In this document: positions 20,948-29,969 of the stretch, one piece after another | Numbering within the stretch: the first letter of the stretch is position 1 | Layout of the letters: each line of letters begins with the position of its first letter | Assembly (NCBI RefSeq): GCF_008728515.1 | Contig: NC_044984.1 | Span: 94,535,181-94,599,180 of the forward strand | DNA length: 64,000 nt | Origin: Papio anubis | Taxonomy: Eukaryota; Chordata; Mammalia; Primates; Cercopithecidae | Direction of reading: 5' to 3' | Notes under the pieces: generated by a model | Told to the model about the DNA's origin: nothing | Database searches by the model: none | What the model saw: the letters and a program-made list of their open reading frames with translations, nothing else | Program-made: the position numbers and the translations under genes

Positions 20948-21358
20948 CTAGTATTTAACCTTTTGAGGTTTTACTGACCAGGAAGTAAGTATGTACCCAA
21001 GATATTTCCAAGGAGAGGACATTTGTGCTTTTTCAGGTGCAATGATTAAACCACTCAGCTGTGCATTCTTTATGACAGAGGTATACAAACTTAAAAGCAT
21101 TGGCTCTGTTGGGGCTGCTAGTAGAATATCATCCATAAAATGAATAACCTTGCAATCAGGAAATTCTTTTCTGCTGGGGAACAAAGCTTGATTTACATGA
21201 TACTGACACATGGCAGCACTGTTTAGCATTCCTTGAGGAAGCACTTTCCAATGAAATCGGGAAAGCTGGCCTTTCATTATTGATAGCTGGTATTGTAAAC
21301 ACAAATTTTTCTCTGTCTTGCTTTTCCAGGAAAACAGTGTAAAAGCAACAGTGGCCAT
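20948..21358 (-). pseudogene. Proviral reverse-transcriptase fragment
   Basis: An open stretch with RT landmarks: the FHWKVLPQGMLNSAAMCQY palm block, FMDDILLA (YMDD-type catalytic box, Tyr to Phe) and KYLGYIL. The start and end of pol around it are missing or frame-broken. Confidence 0.85.
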
Positions 21359-21399
21359 TATTAGAAAGAGGTGTTTTAAATTCTTAAATTGTACTTAAA

Positions 21400-21830
21400 T
21401 CTTAGCAGAGAATTATAATCCGGGATGTCACTTGTATACAAGGAACACGTGAAATTTTGCCGTGGGCCACCTGCGGAGCTGGGCGTCTAGCAGGTGGGTC
21501 CCAGGGCGGCGCCATGTTGCACTTGCACTGCTTTTTGTCTGTGCCGCCTTTTGTCTGTGCTGCTCCCTCAATCTGCTGCCGCTGGGCAGCTGCTGCCAGC
21601 CGAGTGGACCTTCGTGCACGCCTCCTGCCTCTCCCTAGCAGGCCAGCTCTGGTGTGCTGGGCCTGGCTCCTTGTCACTGCTACCTCTGTGCAGGCCGAGT
21701 TCCTGGAAGCACTCGCTGGCTCCAGGTGTACGAGCTTCCTTTGCTGCCAAGCATTTCCTTCTGCCTACCACCAGCTTGGCCACACGGCTTCAACCTCTAA
21801 TGCTTTTTCTTAACTTTTTATAAACGTTAA
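21400..21830 (-). other. GC-rich segment between gag and RT of the provirus
   Basis: Unlike the AT-rich proviral DNA around it, this block is GC-rich with CpGs. It contains a short direct repeat on plus (TTTTGTCTGTGCCGCC / TTTTGTCTGTGCTGC, 21532-21562). No Gag, protease or pol motif is recognised. It may be the gag-pro junction after a deletion, or foreign DNA. Confidence 0.45.
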
Positions 21831-21861
21831 AAGAAATAGGTTTATATACCCAATTGCCTTG

Positions 21862-22375
21862 TCAACGTTGCATTACCAGGCAGGCTAAGAGCTCCCCTTT
21901 TAATGCCTCTTGCCTAAGAAAGGGTCCCATAGCTGTAGCGTAGCTCTTGTCTTTTTTCCTATTTATTGCAGGAGGGGGCTCAGGCAAAACCTCCATTTCC
22001 TCTTTGTTATTTTGGTCTGCTGATATCAGGGCTGAGCGAAAAGGAGGTGGTAAGGCAGGTGACGGTTCCTCCTCCTTCCCCTTTTTAGGTTCTTCTGTGT
22101 ATAACAGAGCCAGGGTCACCCTAAGGCCCATAGCATTAAAGATGATACTGGGACCTGTTGCCCTTGCGCATGATGTTGATTAAGATCTCTCCCCACTTGT
22201 TCCCAGAGCTCTACGTCTAGCGTTCCTTTTTCTGGGAACCATGAGTTTTGTGAGACAACAGTTTGCATTAGGTCCCTTAATTGAGCCTGTGAAACCAAGG
22301 CTCCACTAGCTTTAAGCAGCTGTTTCAATACTTTTATATACTGTTTCTGTTAAGCTGATAACTGTTGTCCCATGA
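21862..22375 (-). pseudogene. Proviral gag (matrix) remnant
   Basis: An ATG near 22373 begins Met-Gly-Gln, a myristoylation-type Gag start. A stop follows within about ten codons, then an open stretch with LKASGALVSQAQLRDLMQTV from 22328. A second open part (22131-21862) is Pro/Glu/Lys-rich. This corresponds to matrix and the following spacer. The capsid major-homology region and the zinc knuckles were not found. Confidence 0.72.
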
Positions 22376-22504
22376 TGAAACCCTAGCCTGAACAATCCCC
22401 CCAAACTTGGAAATTCCGAGTGGGCATCAATGACTTACTAACTTACTGTTTGCACAGTTCTTTTCATCTTCGTTTTTGAGGGGTCCGTTGTGATCCTTCA
22501 CAGT

Positions 22505-22524
22505 GTGCCTCCCGCAGGGCACCA
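22505..22524 (-). promoter_or_regulatory. Primer-binding site of the provirus (tRNA-Lys-like)
   Basis: Two bases after the 5' LTR, the minus strand reads TGGTGCCCTGCGGGAGGC. It starts like TGGCGCCC, the complement of tRNA-Lys 3' ends used by betaretroviruses, with changes. Confidence 0.6.
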
Positions 22525-22526
22525 CT

Positions 22527-23003
22527 TGCAAGGGTCTATCCTGCAGACCCCAGCTGCATGGCGGATGAATAACATACTCAGACACCGATATTCAGTGACA
22601 GAGCAGCTAAGGGGCCAGGCCACACACAAAAAGAGTTGTGTGCCTTGACTAGCTGGCCCTGAGGGCATTTATTCAGCACAGACTTAATGACAAAGGCGTT
22701 GAGTCAACACACCTGTGAGTAATTAACTTTGCCGACCACCGAGTAGAGAGCAATCATGCACCCGCGGATAATCAAAGGTTGGTCTTAGGACCACATGAGT
22801 AAACAAGCTATTCAGATAAACTACCCCACATTCCCATGTTATTTGCTCTACTGCTATCAACTCAAGGTAAAGGGGATTAGGCTGCTTTCAGCCAAATCCT
22901 TTACTGAAGCTGTGCAGACCTTCTGGCCTTCTAAGAAGGTTTGTGTCTATATCCTATAACTTCATCTTACAATTTTTCCAACCACACTGACTGATCCCCT
23001 ACA
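22527..23003 (-). repeat. 5' LTR of the provirus
   Basis: Begins TGTAGGGGATCAG at 23003 and ends CCTTGCA at 22527 (minus-strand reading), the TG..CA form. ATTCAGC/TTATTC elements near 22665 (AATAAATGCC on minus) can serve as poly(A) signal. Confidence 0.88.
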
Positions 23004-23084
23004 CCCAGACTTAAATCTCACACCCTTCCTCCCACCATTTAAACTAGGCCACAGACTGATGGAAAAGCAGAGGGAGCCAACCTC

Positions 23085-23255
23085 CATCTGCTAACTGTGC
23101 CACATGCCTAATGCTTTCCACGTATTATCTCATTTAATCCTCAGCACCTCTGCGAGGAAGGTGCTAACGTCCCTTTTAAGGTAAAGAAACTGAGACTTAG
23201 AGATGCAAAGTAGTTGAATGGTGATGAGGGGAGCCAAGGCCAGAATCCAGTTTGA
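23085..23255 (+). repeat. MIR SINE
   Basis: Clear MIR core: ATTATCTCATTTAATCCTCA, then GAAACTGAGACTTAGAGA. Confidence 0.8.
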
Positions 23256-23514
23256 CTCTGAGGAGCCTCTTATACCACCGTCTCTTTCCCTATGTTTGGG
23301 GGGCTCCATGACTCTAGCCGGGATGATGATGTTCAGACCTGGGAGGAGCCCACCACTAAAAGTCAGAGGGCAGGAAGCAAGAAACAGTCACAGACTGCCC
23401 TGGAGGGTGCTGGGGTCACCTGTCCCCCAGGCTGGAGCTGCCTCTGGCCTCACACCTCCCCTCCCCAGAGGCTGGTGCCCGCCTTCCAGCTCTTCTTGGA
23501 TGGGGCAGTGTTAC

Positions 23515-23607
23515 CGTCTCCTTTAGCTTGCCCAGCTTCTTTCCCAGCTCCCTCTTTACGTGCTATTCCAACTGCATCGCACTGGTCATCTCCATGTTCT
23601 CGTTAGT
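23515..23607 (-). pseudogene. GOLGA2P5: GOLGA2P exon 11 (TNENMEMTSAMQLE*HVKRE)
   Basis: TAG replaces a Gln codon, and about seven codons (the EKLSEL part) are deleted before the GTAACA donor. The provirus sits in the following intron. Confidence 0.86.
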
Positions 23608-23874
23608 CTGGACAGAGAGAAGCAATCGGCAGCCATCCACTGCAGCTGGAGACCCTAGAACTTGGTGTCTGCCTCCCATGGCACCAGGAAGGGTGGAGGC
23701 AGGTTAGAAAAATCATTCCCTCTTCCCCACAGCCATCAGAGCAGGGCTCTGGTTCACAGGTACCTTCAGAAGTACCATCTCACATTAGGGGTACACTGCC
23801 TCATTTTATGGGCGGGAAAACAAAGGTCGGGAGGGCTAGGGAGGAGGGCAGGCTCTCCTGATGGGGTCACACAC

Positions 23875-24205
23875 CAGCTTTATGAATCCATTCTGCAGCT
23901 CAGACAGCTGCTCCTTGAGCTCGTGGTTCTGGGTGAGCACGCGGCTGATGGTGGTGCAGTCATTCTGCATGGTCTCCAAGATTTGTCTGTGCGACTCTGC
24001 CTGCTCCCCCAAGAGCTTGGCCACCTGCTGCAGCTCCAGCAGCCTCTCCTCCCACTCCTGGTTCGGGTGACTGAAGCCCTCAGTGTCTTGCTCCTGGGCT
24101 TGGAGCTGCCAGGCTCTCCAGTTCCTTCTGCAGGTGGCCAGCCTCTGCTTGTAGCTGCTGCTCCACCCTGGAGGGCCCTGCTTGGAGTTCCAGGGGCACG
24201 GCTCA
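23875..24205 (-). pseudogene. GOLGA2P5: GOLGA2P exon 10 (longest exon)
   Basis: Reads VEQQLQAEAGHLQKELESLA, then a frame break leads to a stop. The correct frame resumes at EERLLELQQVAKLLGEQAES and runs through ILETMQNDCTTISRVLTQNH to NGFIKL and the GTGTGT donor. The upstream edge is approximate. Confidence 0.89.
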
Positions 24206-24577
24206 GGTAAGAAAGGAAGCGACAGTAAGGGCCTCTGGATTCTCAAAAAAAAAAACCCTCCTCTTGGTCCACAGCTCCTCTCAGGCTCCCCAAACTTGGC
24301 CTCCCTGCTAATGATTCCTTGCACCCGGATATTAGCCAGTCTTCCCGCCACTTTCTGATAGAGACAACTGTGGATGGCTGACAATGGGCACACTTCCCTC
24401 TTTGCTGATGGGAACACTGAGGCTCATGGAGATTACGAGACTTGCCAACTCCTGGCACAGACCTCTTTCCTTCTGCCCCAAAGCCCTCCATCCACCCACC
24501 TCCCTGGGGCATTCTAAGCCACCCCCACAGCACTCTGATACCAGTTCTGCTCCCAGGTCACCACAGTCCCAGCTTAC

Positions 24578-24665
24578 CCATTTGGTTACTCAGTTCAGCC
24601 AAGCTCATTTCCAGTTCTTATACCCAACTCATGCTATGCTCCTTCTCCTCTCTCAATGTGCACAC
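24578..24665 (-). pseudogene. GOLGA2P5: GOLGA2P exon 9 (VCTLREEKEHSMSWV*ELEM)
   Basis: TAA replaces a Gln codon in RVQELE. Donor GTAAGC, acceptor TGGGCAG. Confidence 0.86.
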
Positions 24666-24859
24666 CTGCCCAAAATACAGCAGGAAAGGGCCCTGAAGAG
24701 AGGGGCTGGTGGCTGGATGGGCTACCATCTCCATCTCTGACCCTGCCTCCACATAGCCTAGACCCATGATCACCTCTGGCTATAGTCTTCCCATTTTACA
24801 GATGTCTAGAAAGATCAAGTGATCTATATAAGGTGGGGGGCTGAAGGGTCAGGTCTCAC

Positions 24860-24967
24860 CTGCTCTGACATCTACTGCATCCTCTGCTGCCACATGGCAC
24901 TCCCTCCTTTCAGATTTTCAGCATACGTCTCTCTCTCCATTTGTAGTTGTCCAACTGACTCCATTAC
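24860..24967 (-). pseudogene. GOLGA2P5: GOLGA2P exon 8 (VMESVGQLQMERETYAENLK)
   Basis: Continues to WQQRMQ*MSEQ with TAG at a Gln codon. Donor GTGAGA. Confidence 0.87.
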
Positions 24968-25073
24968 CTTCAAGAATGGGGACAGAAGTTACGAAGGGCT
25001 GTCACTGGTCCTCACCTGCTCCTGGCCACCTGGGGTCATCTTCCTTCCATATCCCTCCCCTGCAAAGCCTCAC

Positions 25074-25155
25074 CTGCCCCAGGTGTGCTTCCAGCTATGC
25101 CCGCTCCTCCATGGCCTGCAGTAACTGCTGTTTAGTATCAGGGCCTTCACAGTGC
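25074..25155 (-). pseudogene. GOLGA2P5: GOLGA2P exon 7 (QQLLQAMEERA*LEAHLGQ)
   Basis: TAG at a parent Gln codon. Donor GTGAGG. Confidence 0.85.
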
Positions 25156-25330
25156 CTTGAAAACCAGATAGTGAAGAGTGAGAAGTTTAGATTCCGAGAG
25201 CCTGGGCCGTTCCAACAGTGCCCCTTAAAAGGGCTAGGGCGAGGCTCAGTGTACAACTCAGTCAATACAACTCTGCTGTCAAGTTTCTTTGTTTTAGAAA
25301 TAAAAAATTAAATAATTTTAAAAAGATCTC

Positions 25331-25650
25331 AGGCTGGGCATGGTGGCTCATGTCTGAATCCCAACACTTTGGGAGACTGAGGGAGGTGGATCACTTGAGC
25401 TCAGGAGTTCAAAACCAGCCTGGGCAACATGGCAAAGCCCCGTCTCTACAAATACAAAAATTAGCCAGGTGTGGTGGTGTGCACCTATAGTCCCAGCTAC
25501 TTGAGAAGCTGAGGCAGGAGGATCGCTTGAGCCTGGGAGGTAGAGGCTGCAGTGAGCCAAGATCACACCACTGCACTCCAGCCTGGATGATAGAGAGAGA
25601 CCCCATCTCAAACAAACAAACAAACAAACAAAAAACAAAAAACAAAAAAC
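25331..25650 (+). mobile_element. Alu (AluJ/S) with (CAAA)n tail
   Basis: GGCTGGGCATGGTGGCTC head and a tail that has become CAAACAAACAAA. Confidence 0.92.
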
Positions 25651-25789
25651 CTCTACTCTCTATTATTACCCATGGAATAGTGGAAGTGTTGGCTTGAACC
25701 TCAGATGGAAATAAACAGACTCATTAGCTAGCCATATAAATGTAATTTATCAAATAATGGTTTTCATCTATGATGTGTTAAAAAAAATT

Positions 25790-25915
25790 TTTTTTAAGCC
25801 CTAACCCTGAGATTCTGATTCCCCAGGTCTATGGTAGGGCCCCAATTTGTAGATTTTTTAGCACTCTCTAGAGGATTCTATGGCAGCATCAGAACAAGGA
25901 CCGAAATTTTCCAAC
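25790..25915 (-). mobile_element. MER5-type DNA transposon fossil
   Basis: GAGATTCTGATTCCCCAGGT followed by GGGCCCC and a CATCAGAAC end resembles the reversed MER5 (hAT-Charlie) consensus. Confidence 0.55.
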
Positions 25916-25988
25916 TCTTGGCATGATCCCTAGACCATGGCCCCAGCTGGATGGGGCTCCAACCACCTCCGCGGCTGCAGTCCTTAGC

Positions 25989-26130
25989 TTGTTGAAGCAG
26001 TTCAGTCATTTGTAATTTCTTTTGCAGCTCTTCTAAGTTAAGCAGTATGCCAGCCTTCTCAGTCACTAGGACTCAAAGCTTCTCTTCCAATTCCGATTTC
26101 TCCTGCTTCAGTCCTCATTGATTCGGTTAT
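25989..26130 (-). pseudogene. GOLGA2P5: GOLGA2P exon 6 (EKSELEEKL*VLVTEKAG)
   Basis: One base is lost in NEDLKQ, TGA replaces the Arg codon after EEKL, and the donor reads GC rather than GT (GCTAAG). The acceptor side is eroded, so the upstream boundary is approximate. Confidence 0.82.
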
Positions 26131-26449
26131 GGCCAGAGGCAGTAGAGAAAGGAATGAACTAAGAACAGAAAGGACTCCTTTGGTGATCAACCCTCCACCC
26201 TTGCCTCACAACCACAGAACCGTAGCACTGGAAGGAACCCCAGGAATCCAAAGTTACAGATGGCAGGCCTGAGAGAAGGCGTGAGTTGTTCGAGGCTACA
26301 TCATGAGTCACCAGCACTACAGCTTAACTGTGCACATGTACAAACCTGTATGACCACCTCACCATGCTTACCTGTACCCCCTCAACCTCCCAGCACATCA
26401 CCCATGCTAAGGGCCCCCAGACCTCCCATCCCACCTTCCCCCATGCTAC

Positions 26450-26508
26450 CTGTTCTTGTGTAACTCCAGCCTGAGGGTGTTTCTCTCTTTGGTTAACTCC
26501 TTGTTGTA
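26450..26508 (-). pseudogene. GOLGA2P5: GOLGA2P exon 5 (YNKELTKERNTLRLELHKN)
   Basis: Open, 59 bp. Acceptor TTTTCAG, donor GTAGCA. Confidence 0.86.
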
Positions 26509-26675
26509 CTGAAAATACAGGCCAAGGTTAAGTCAGGATATAGCAGGCAGAGGAGCAGCTGGCCGACCAGTACCAACAGCTCAGTAACTATTCCACAGTA
26601 ACACTTCCTCACTCTGAATCACACCTGACATTTTTTCAAAGCATTTCTAAGTCCATGATCTCATTTGCTTTTTGT

Positions 26676-26979
26676 TTGTTTGTTTTTGTTTTGTTTTTGA
26701 GATGGAGCCTAGCTCTGTTGCCTAGGCTGAAATACAGTGGCATTATCTCGGCTCACTGCAACCTCGGCTTCCCAGGTTCAAGCAATTCTCCTGCCTCAGC
26801 CTCCTGAGTAGCTGGAATTTACAGGTGCCGACCACCACACCCAGCTAATTTTTGTATTTTTAGTAGAGACAGGGTTTCACTGTGCTGGCCAGGCTGGTCT
26901 CAAACTCCTGACCTCATGATCCGCCAGCCTAGGCCTCCCAAAGTGCTGGGATTACAAGCATGAGTCTGAGCGCCTGGTC
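26676..26979 (-). mobile_element. Alu in GOLGA2P intron
   Basis: Reversed copy; tail converted to TTTGTTTGTTTG; CAGCTAATTTTTGTATTTTT intact. Confidence 0.92.
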
Positions 26980-27094
26980 AGTCTCATTTGTTTTTAAAAG
27001 AACTTAGTAAGGGTGAAGGGACAGGGAAAGAGATTGAATTTATAGCTGGCTAACAGAGGCCCAGAGGGATAAAACAATATTGTTATTATGTTAC

Positions 27095-27310
27095 CGTTAT
27101 TACTACCACTGTTTGAACCCTTATTGAGTGCTTCACTAGCCACCATGCTAACAATCCCATTTAATCCTCACAACCACCATATGAGACAACTACTATTATT
27201 ACCTCTATTGTGTCGATAAAAAACATGGGGTATTAGAGATTAAGTGCTTGCCTAAGATCACTCAGAGCTGGGATTTGAACCCTCAGGTGTATCTGATTCT
27301 CTAAGCCCAT
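27095..27310 (+). repeat. MIR SINE
   Basis: TTGAGTGCTTCACTAGCCAC, CATTTAATCCTCACAACCAC and GCTGGGATTTGAACCC in MIR order. Confidence 0.82.
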
Positions 27311-27454
27311 TTGTTCACTGGGGGTGGGGGCACAGATAGGAAGGGGGAAATCAATCTCTTGTTCACTTTTTGAAAGGATGATCCATTCACATAGTCCAAA
27401 GCTCAGAAGGTACAGAAGGGAAATATCTCCCAGCCACCCTGTTCCTCTCTCCTG

Positions 27455-27660
27455 AGTTTTTTGTGTTTTATTTTATTTATTTATTATTTTACTTTAAGTT
27501 CTGGGACACATGTGCTGAATGTGCAGGTTTGTTACATAGGTATACGTGTGCCATGGTGGTTTGCTGCACCTATCAACCCGTCATCTAGATTTTATGCCCC
27601 ACATGCATTAGGTGTTTGTCCTAATGCTTTCCTTCCCCTTTCCCCCTAACCCCTTCCTGA
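27455..27660 (-). mobile_element. L1 3' end, reversed
   Basis: TTACTTTAAGTTCTGGGACA, GTGCAGGTTTGTTACATAGG and GCACCTATCAACCCGTCAT are primate L1 3'UTR hallmarks read in reverse. Confidence 0.88.
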
Positions 27661-27713
27661 GTTGATGAATCCTCGTAGACACATTTTATGTATATGATCA
27701 TAGTATGTATGTA

Positions 27714-27737
27714 GACACACACACACACACACACACG
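27714..27737. repeat. (CA)n microsatellite
   Basis: About 11 CA units. Confidence 0.9.
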
Positions 27738-28090
27738 TTCCCTCTCTCTACACAAATGGTAACATACTGAAGATACTCTTCTGTACCTTCACAGTACAAG
27801 TACCATATCCCCCACCTAGCACTTGGCAAAGGCCAAAGCCAGTTAAGGGTAGGGCGAGGACTTGGCCTCCAAACTCTGCATCCAGTGCTCGCTCTCCATA
27901 GGACCCCTAACTCACCCACAGCAGCTGACTCAGCCCCAGGCTACCTCTAACAACCACACACACAAGCAGTGAGAAATAGTCCATGCTGCTTTCTGGGCAG
28001 GACATTCCATCCTGCAGAAGGGACCTTTAGGCTCACTCCGCCATCTGGGAAGCCAGGCTGCCAGGGGATGGGGCAGGTGGTTGGACTCAC

Positions 28091-28195
28091 CCTGTCTGCT
28101 TTCTTCTGCTGTATGGAGACAGCAAAGAGCCTGCTCCAACTCTCCCACACACTGCCAGGAATACTACAGGCAGCTGGCCAGATCTTCGGACTCTC
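28091..28195 (-). pseudogene. GOLGA2P5: GOLGA2P exon 4 (GESEDLAS..QQKKADR)
   Basis: Carries TAG where the parent has Gln (SCL*YS), and one base is missing in the ALSAVS region, shifting the frame before QQKKADR. Splice sites remain (GTGAGT; TTCCAG). Confidence 0.87.
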
Positions 28196-28290
28196 CTGGA
28201 ATGAGAGAGGTTCAGATGGGGCCCAAAGGACTCCCCCAATGGCCTGTCAAAGTGCCAAGTTGAAGGATGATGGGGTGCCCAGATTCCCAC

Positions 28291-28384
28291 CTTCTTTCTG
28301 CCTGGCAGCATGCTGAGTGTGAGCCAGGGCTGTCTGTAACTCGGCTTTCTCTGATACAAGGATTTCTACATTCTGAATGTGAAC
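28291..28384 (-). pseudogene. GOLGA2P5: GOLGA2P exon 3 (ILVSEKAELQTALAHTQHAA)
   Basis: Open coiled-coil exon, 94 bp, with heptad-like spacing of hydrophobic residues. Donor GTGGGA, acceptor ACCAAAG. Confidence 0.9.
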
Positions 28385-28468
28385 CTTTGGTAGAAAAGCC
28401 AAAAGCTGAAAGAGAAGGAAAGAAACATTCTCCAGAGGACAGGAGGGAACTTCACACTCTCTACTCAC

Positions 28469-28519
28469 CTGTAACTGCTCCCTTAGAGCTCCCTGCTTTT
28501 GGTGGCACTCTTTCTTTTC
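28469..28519 (-). pseudogene. GOLGA2P5: GOLGA2P exon 2 (EKKECHQKQGALREQLQ)
   Basis: Seventeen open codons, identical to the recalled human peptide. Donor GTGAGT, acceptor CCTATAG. Confidence 0.88.
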
Positions 28520-28771
28520 CTATAGGAAAAGGAATACAGAGCTCTTACTAGGGGTAAGCAGAGATGGTACAGCAAGGGACATGCCCCCAGAATGGCACCA
28601 ATGCCCCAGGACCGTTCCACCCATGGGACCAAGTTATCAGGGACCTTATGGGGATGGGGTGGAATCTGGGGGGTGAGCCTTCCCCAGGCTGGGAGTGGGT
28701 GAGACGAGACTGAAGCCTCTACATCTGAGTGCCCCCCAAATCCAGCAGTCATGTTGTGAGCAAACAGTTAC

Positions 28772-28810
28772 TTCTTCCAACTGATCCACCATTTCTTGGT
28801 TCTGTTGTTT
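28772..28810 (-). pseudogene. GOLGA2P5: GOLGA2P exon 1 of 19 (KQQNQEMVDQLEE)
   Basis: Thirteen codons, open. The acceptor is TCTCCACAG and the donor is GTAACT. This is the most upstream GOLGA2 exon I can find; none of the more N-terminal exons is seen between here and 38 kb. Confidence 0.85.
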
Positions 28811-29170
28811 CTGTGGAGACAGTTAAAGGATGGTGACTAAGGATGGCCCCCTCGACTCTATTCCCCAGACCAGGAAGGGGTAGGCAGTAGCCAGGAATAG
28901 ATTTTAAAGGCAAAGTTCTCAGACTTAATGGAAACATGAACTGGTAAACTCTCCTCAAGCTCCCAAGGAAAGAGGATTTGGATCTTTGTTGGTTTTGGCC
29001 CACAGTCATAGAACTGAAAGTCTGAATCCGAATTCTCTCAAAGGGACAGTAACATAAACCTCTAGAGATGAAGTCTGAGAAAAGCCCCCCCTTCTGCCAG
29101 CTTGTGATGTAGAAAGGTATATTCATTCAACAAACATTTACTGAGCACATATGGGCCAGGTATGGTTCTA

Positions 29171-29481
29171 TTTTTTTTTTTTTTTTTTTTTGAGACGGAG
29201 TCTCGCTCTGTCGCCCAGGCTGGAGTGCAGTGGCCGGATCTCAGCTCACTGCAAGCTCCGCCTCCCGGGTTTACGCCACTCTCCTGCCTCAGCCTCCTGA
29301 GTAGCTGGGACTATAGGCGCCCGCCACCTTGCCCGGCTAGTTTTTTGTATTTTTTTTTTTTTTAGTAGAGATGGGGTTTCACCATGTTAGCCAGGATGGT
29401 CTTGATCTCCTGACCTCGTGATCCGCCCATCTCGGCCTCCCAAAGTGCTGGGATTACAGGCTTGAGCCACCACACCAGGCC
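29171..29481 (-). mobile_element. Young Alu, Old World monkey AluY type
   Basis: Little diverged, long T-tail. It carries AGTGGCCGGATCTCAGCTC, CCCGGCTAGTTTTTTGTATT and GGCTTGAGCCACC, a variant set I associate with cercopithecoid AluY subfamilies. Flanks CAGGTATGGTTCTAT (29157-29171) and CAGGTATGGTTCTTA (29482-29496) are its target duplication. Confidence 0.88.
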
Positions 29482-29607
29482 TCAGGTATGGTTCTTAATA
29501 CAGGGATATAAGACAGAAAAAGACAAACAGGAGTAATAGCAGAGATATAACGCAGAAAAAGACAAACAGGAGCCCTTGGCCCTGAGGTTTTCATTCTAGT
29601 GGGCCTT

Positions 29608-29912
29608 TTTTTTTTTTTTTTTTGCGGGGGGATGGAGTCTTGCTCTGTTGCCCAGCCTTGAATGCAGTGGCACCATCTCGACTCACTGCAACCTCTGCCT
29701 CCCAAGTTCAAGCGATTCTCCTGCCTCAGCTTCTTGAGTTGAATAGCTGGGACTACAGGCGTGTGCCACCATGCCTGGCTAATTTTTGTATTTTTAGTAG
29801 AGATGGGGTTCCACTATGTTGGTCAGGCTGGTCTCGAACTCCTGACCTCCTGATCCACCCACCTCGGTCTCCCAAAGTGCTGGGATTACAGGCAGGAGCC
29901 ACCATGCCCAGC
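29608..29912 (-). mobile_element. Alu
   Basis: Reversed AluS with an extra ATTGAATAG-like insertion (GAGTTGAATAGCTGGG) in the middle; tail T17 followed by GCGGGGGGATGGAG. Confidence 0.92.
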
Positions 29913-29969
29913 TCTAGTGAGCCTTTAAACCTTGGACTCTCAGAGCTAACAGAGCCCTTTGATATTCTC

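Larger units (their letters stand above)
16700..23003 (-). mobile_element. Class II (betaretrovirus-like) endogenous provirus, defective
   Basis: A two-LTR element, 6.3 kb, on the minus strand. The LTRs run 16700-17193 (3') and 22527-23003 (5'). Flanks CCCAGC (16694-16699) and CCCAGA (23004-23009) form a target duplication with one mismatch; six bases is typical of class II integrations. A polypurine tract precedes the 3' LTR, and a tRNA-Lys-like primer site follows the 5' LTR. Between them are gag, reverse transcriptase, integrase and env remnants in order, with many stops and frame changes. A 6.3 kb length and the small gap between gag and RT show that capsid, protease and early pol are largely deleted. 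The LTRs differ at several dozen positions by eye, so the insertion is old. It lies in a GOLGA2P intron in the same orientation. Confidence 0.88.
14004..28810 (-). pseudogene. GOLGA2P5: GOLGA2 (GM130) unprocessed pseudogene, GOLGA2P5
   Basis: Nineteen consecutive exons of golgin A2 lie in order on the minus strand with introns and mostly intact GT/AG sites, so this is a genomic duplication rather than a retrocopy. GM130 is a cis-Golgi coiled-coil tether that binds GRASP65 through its C-terminus and p115 through its N-terminus. The copy starts at the KQQNQE exon; the N-terminal p115-binding exons are missing. It ends with the normal C-terminal region and tail DEVKITII (human tail ..EVKITVI, the GRASP65 PDZ ligand). 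In-frame stops in at least eight exons, several single-base frameshifts, a mutated donor (near 14706) and a 6.3 kb provirus in one intron exclude a full protein. Human GOLGA2P5 occupies the corresponding place between UHRF1BP1L and ACTR6. It may be transcribed as a lncRNA. Confidence 0.9.

Noticed and set aside
25878..26066. 62-codon minus frame with EKAGILLNLEELQKKL as a small gene
   Set aside because: It is golgin pseudogene exon 6 read into its intron.
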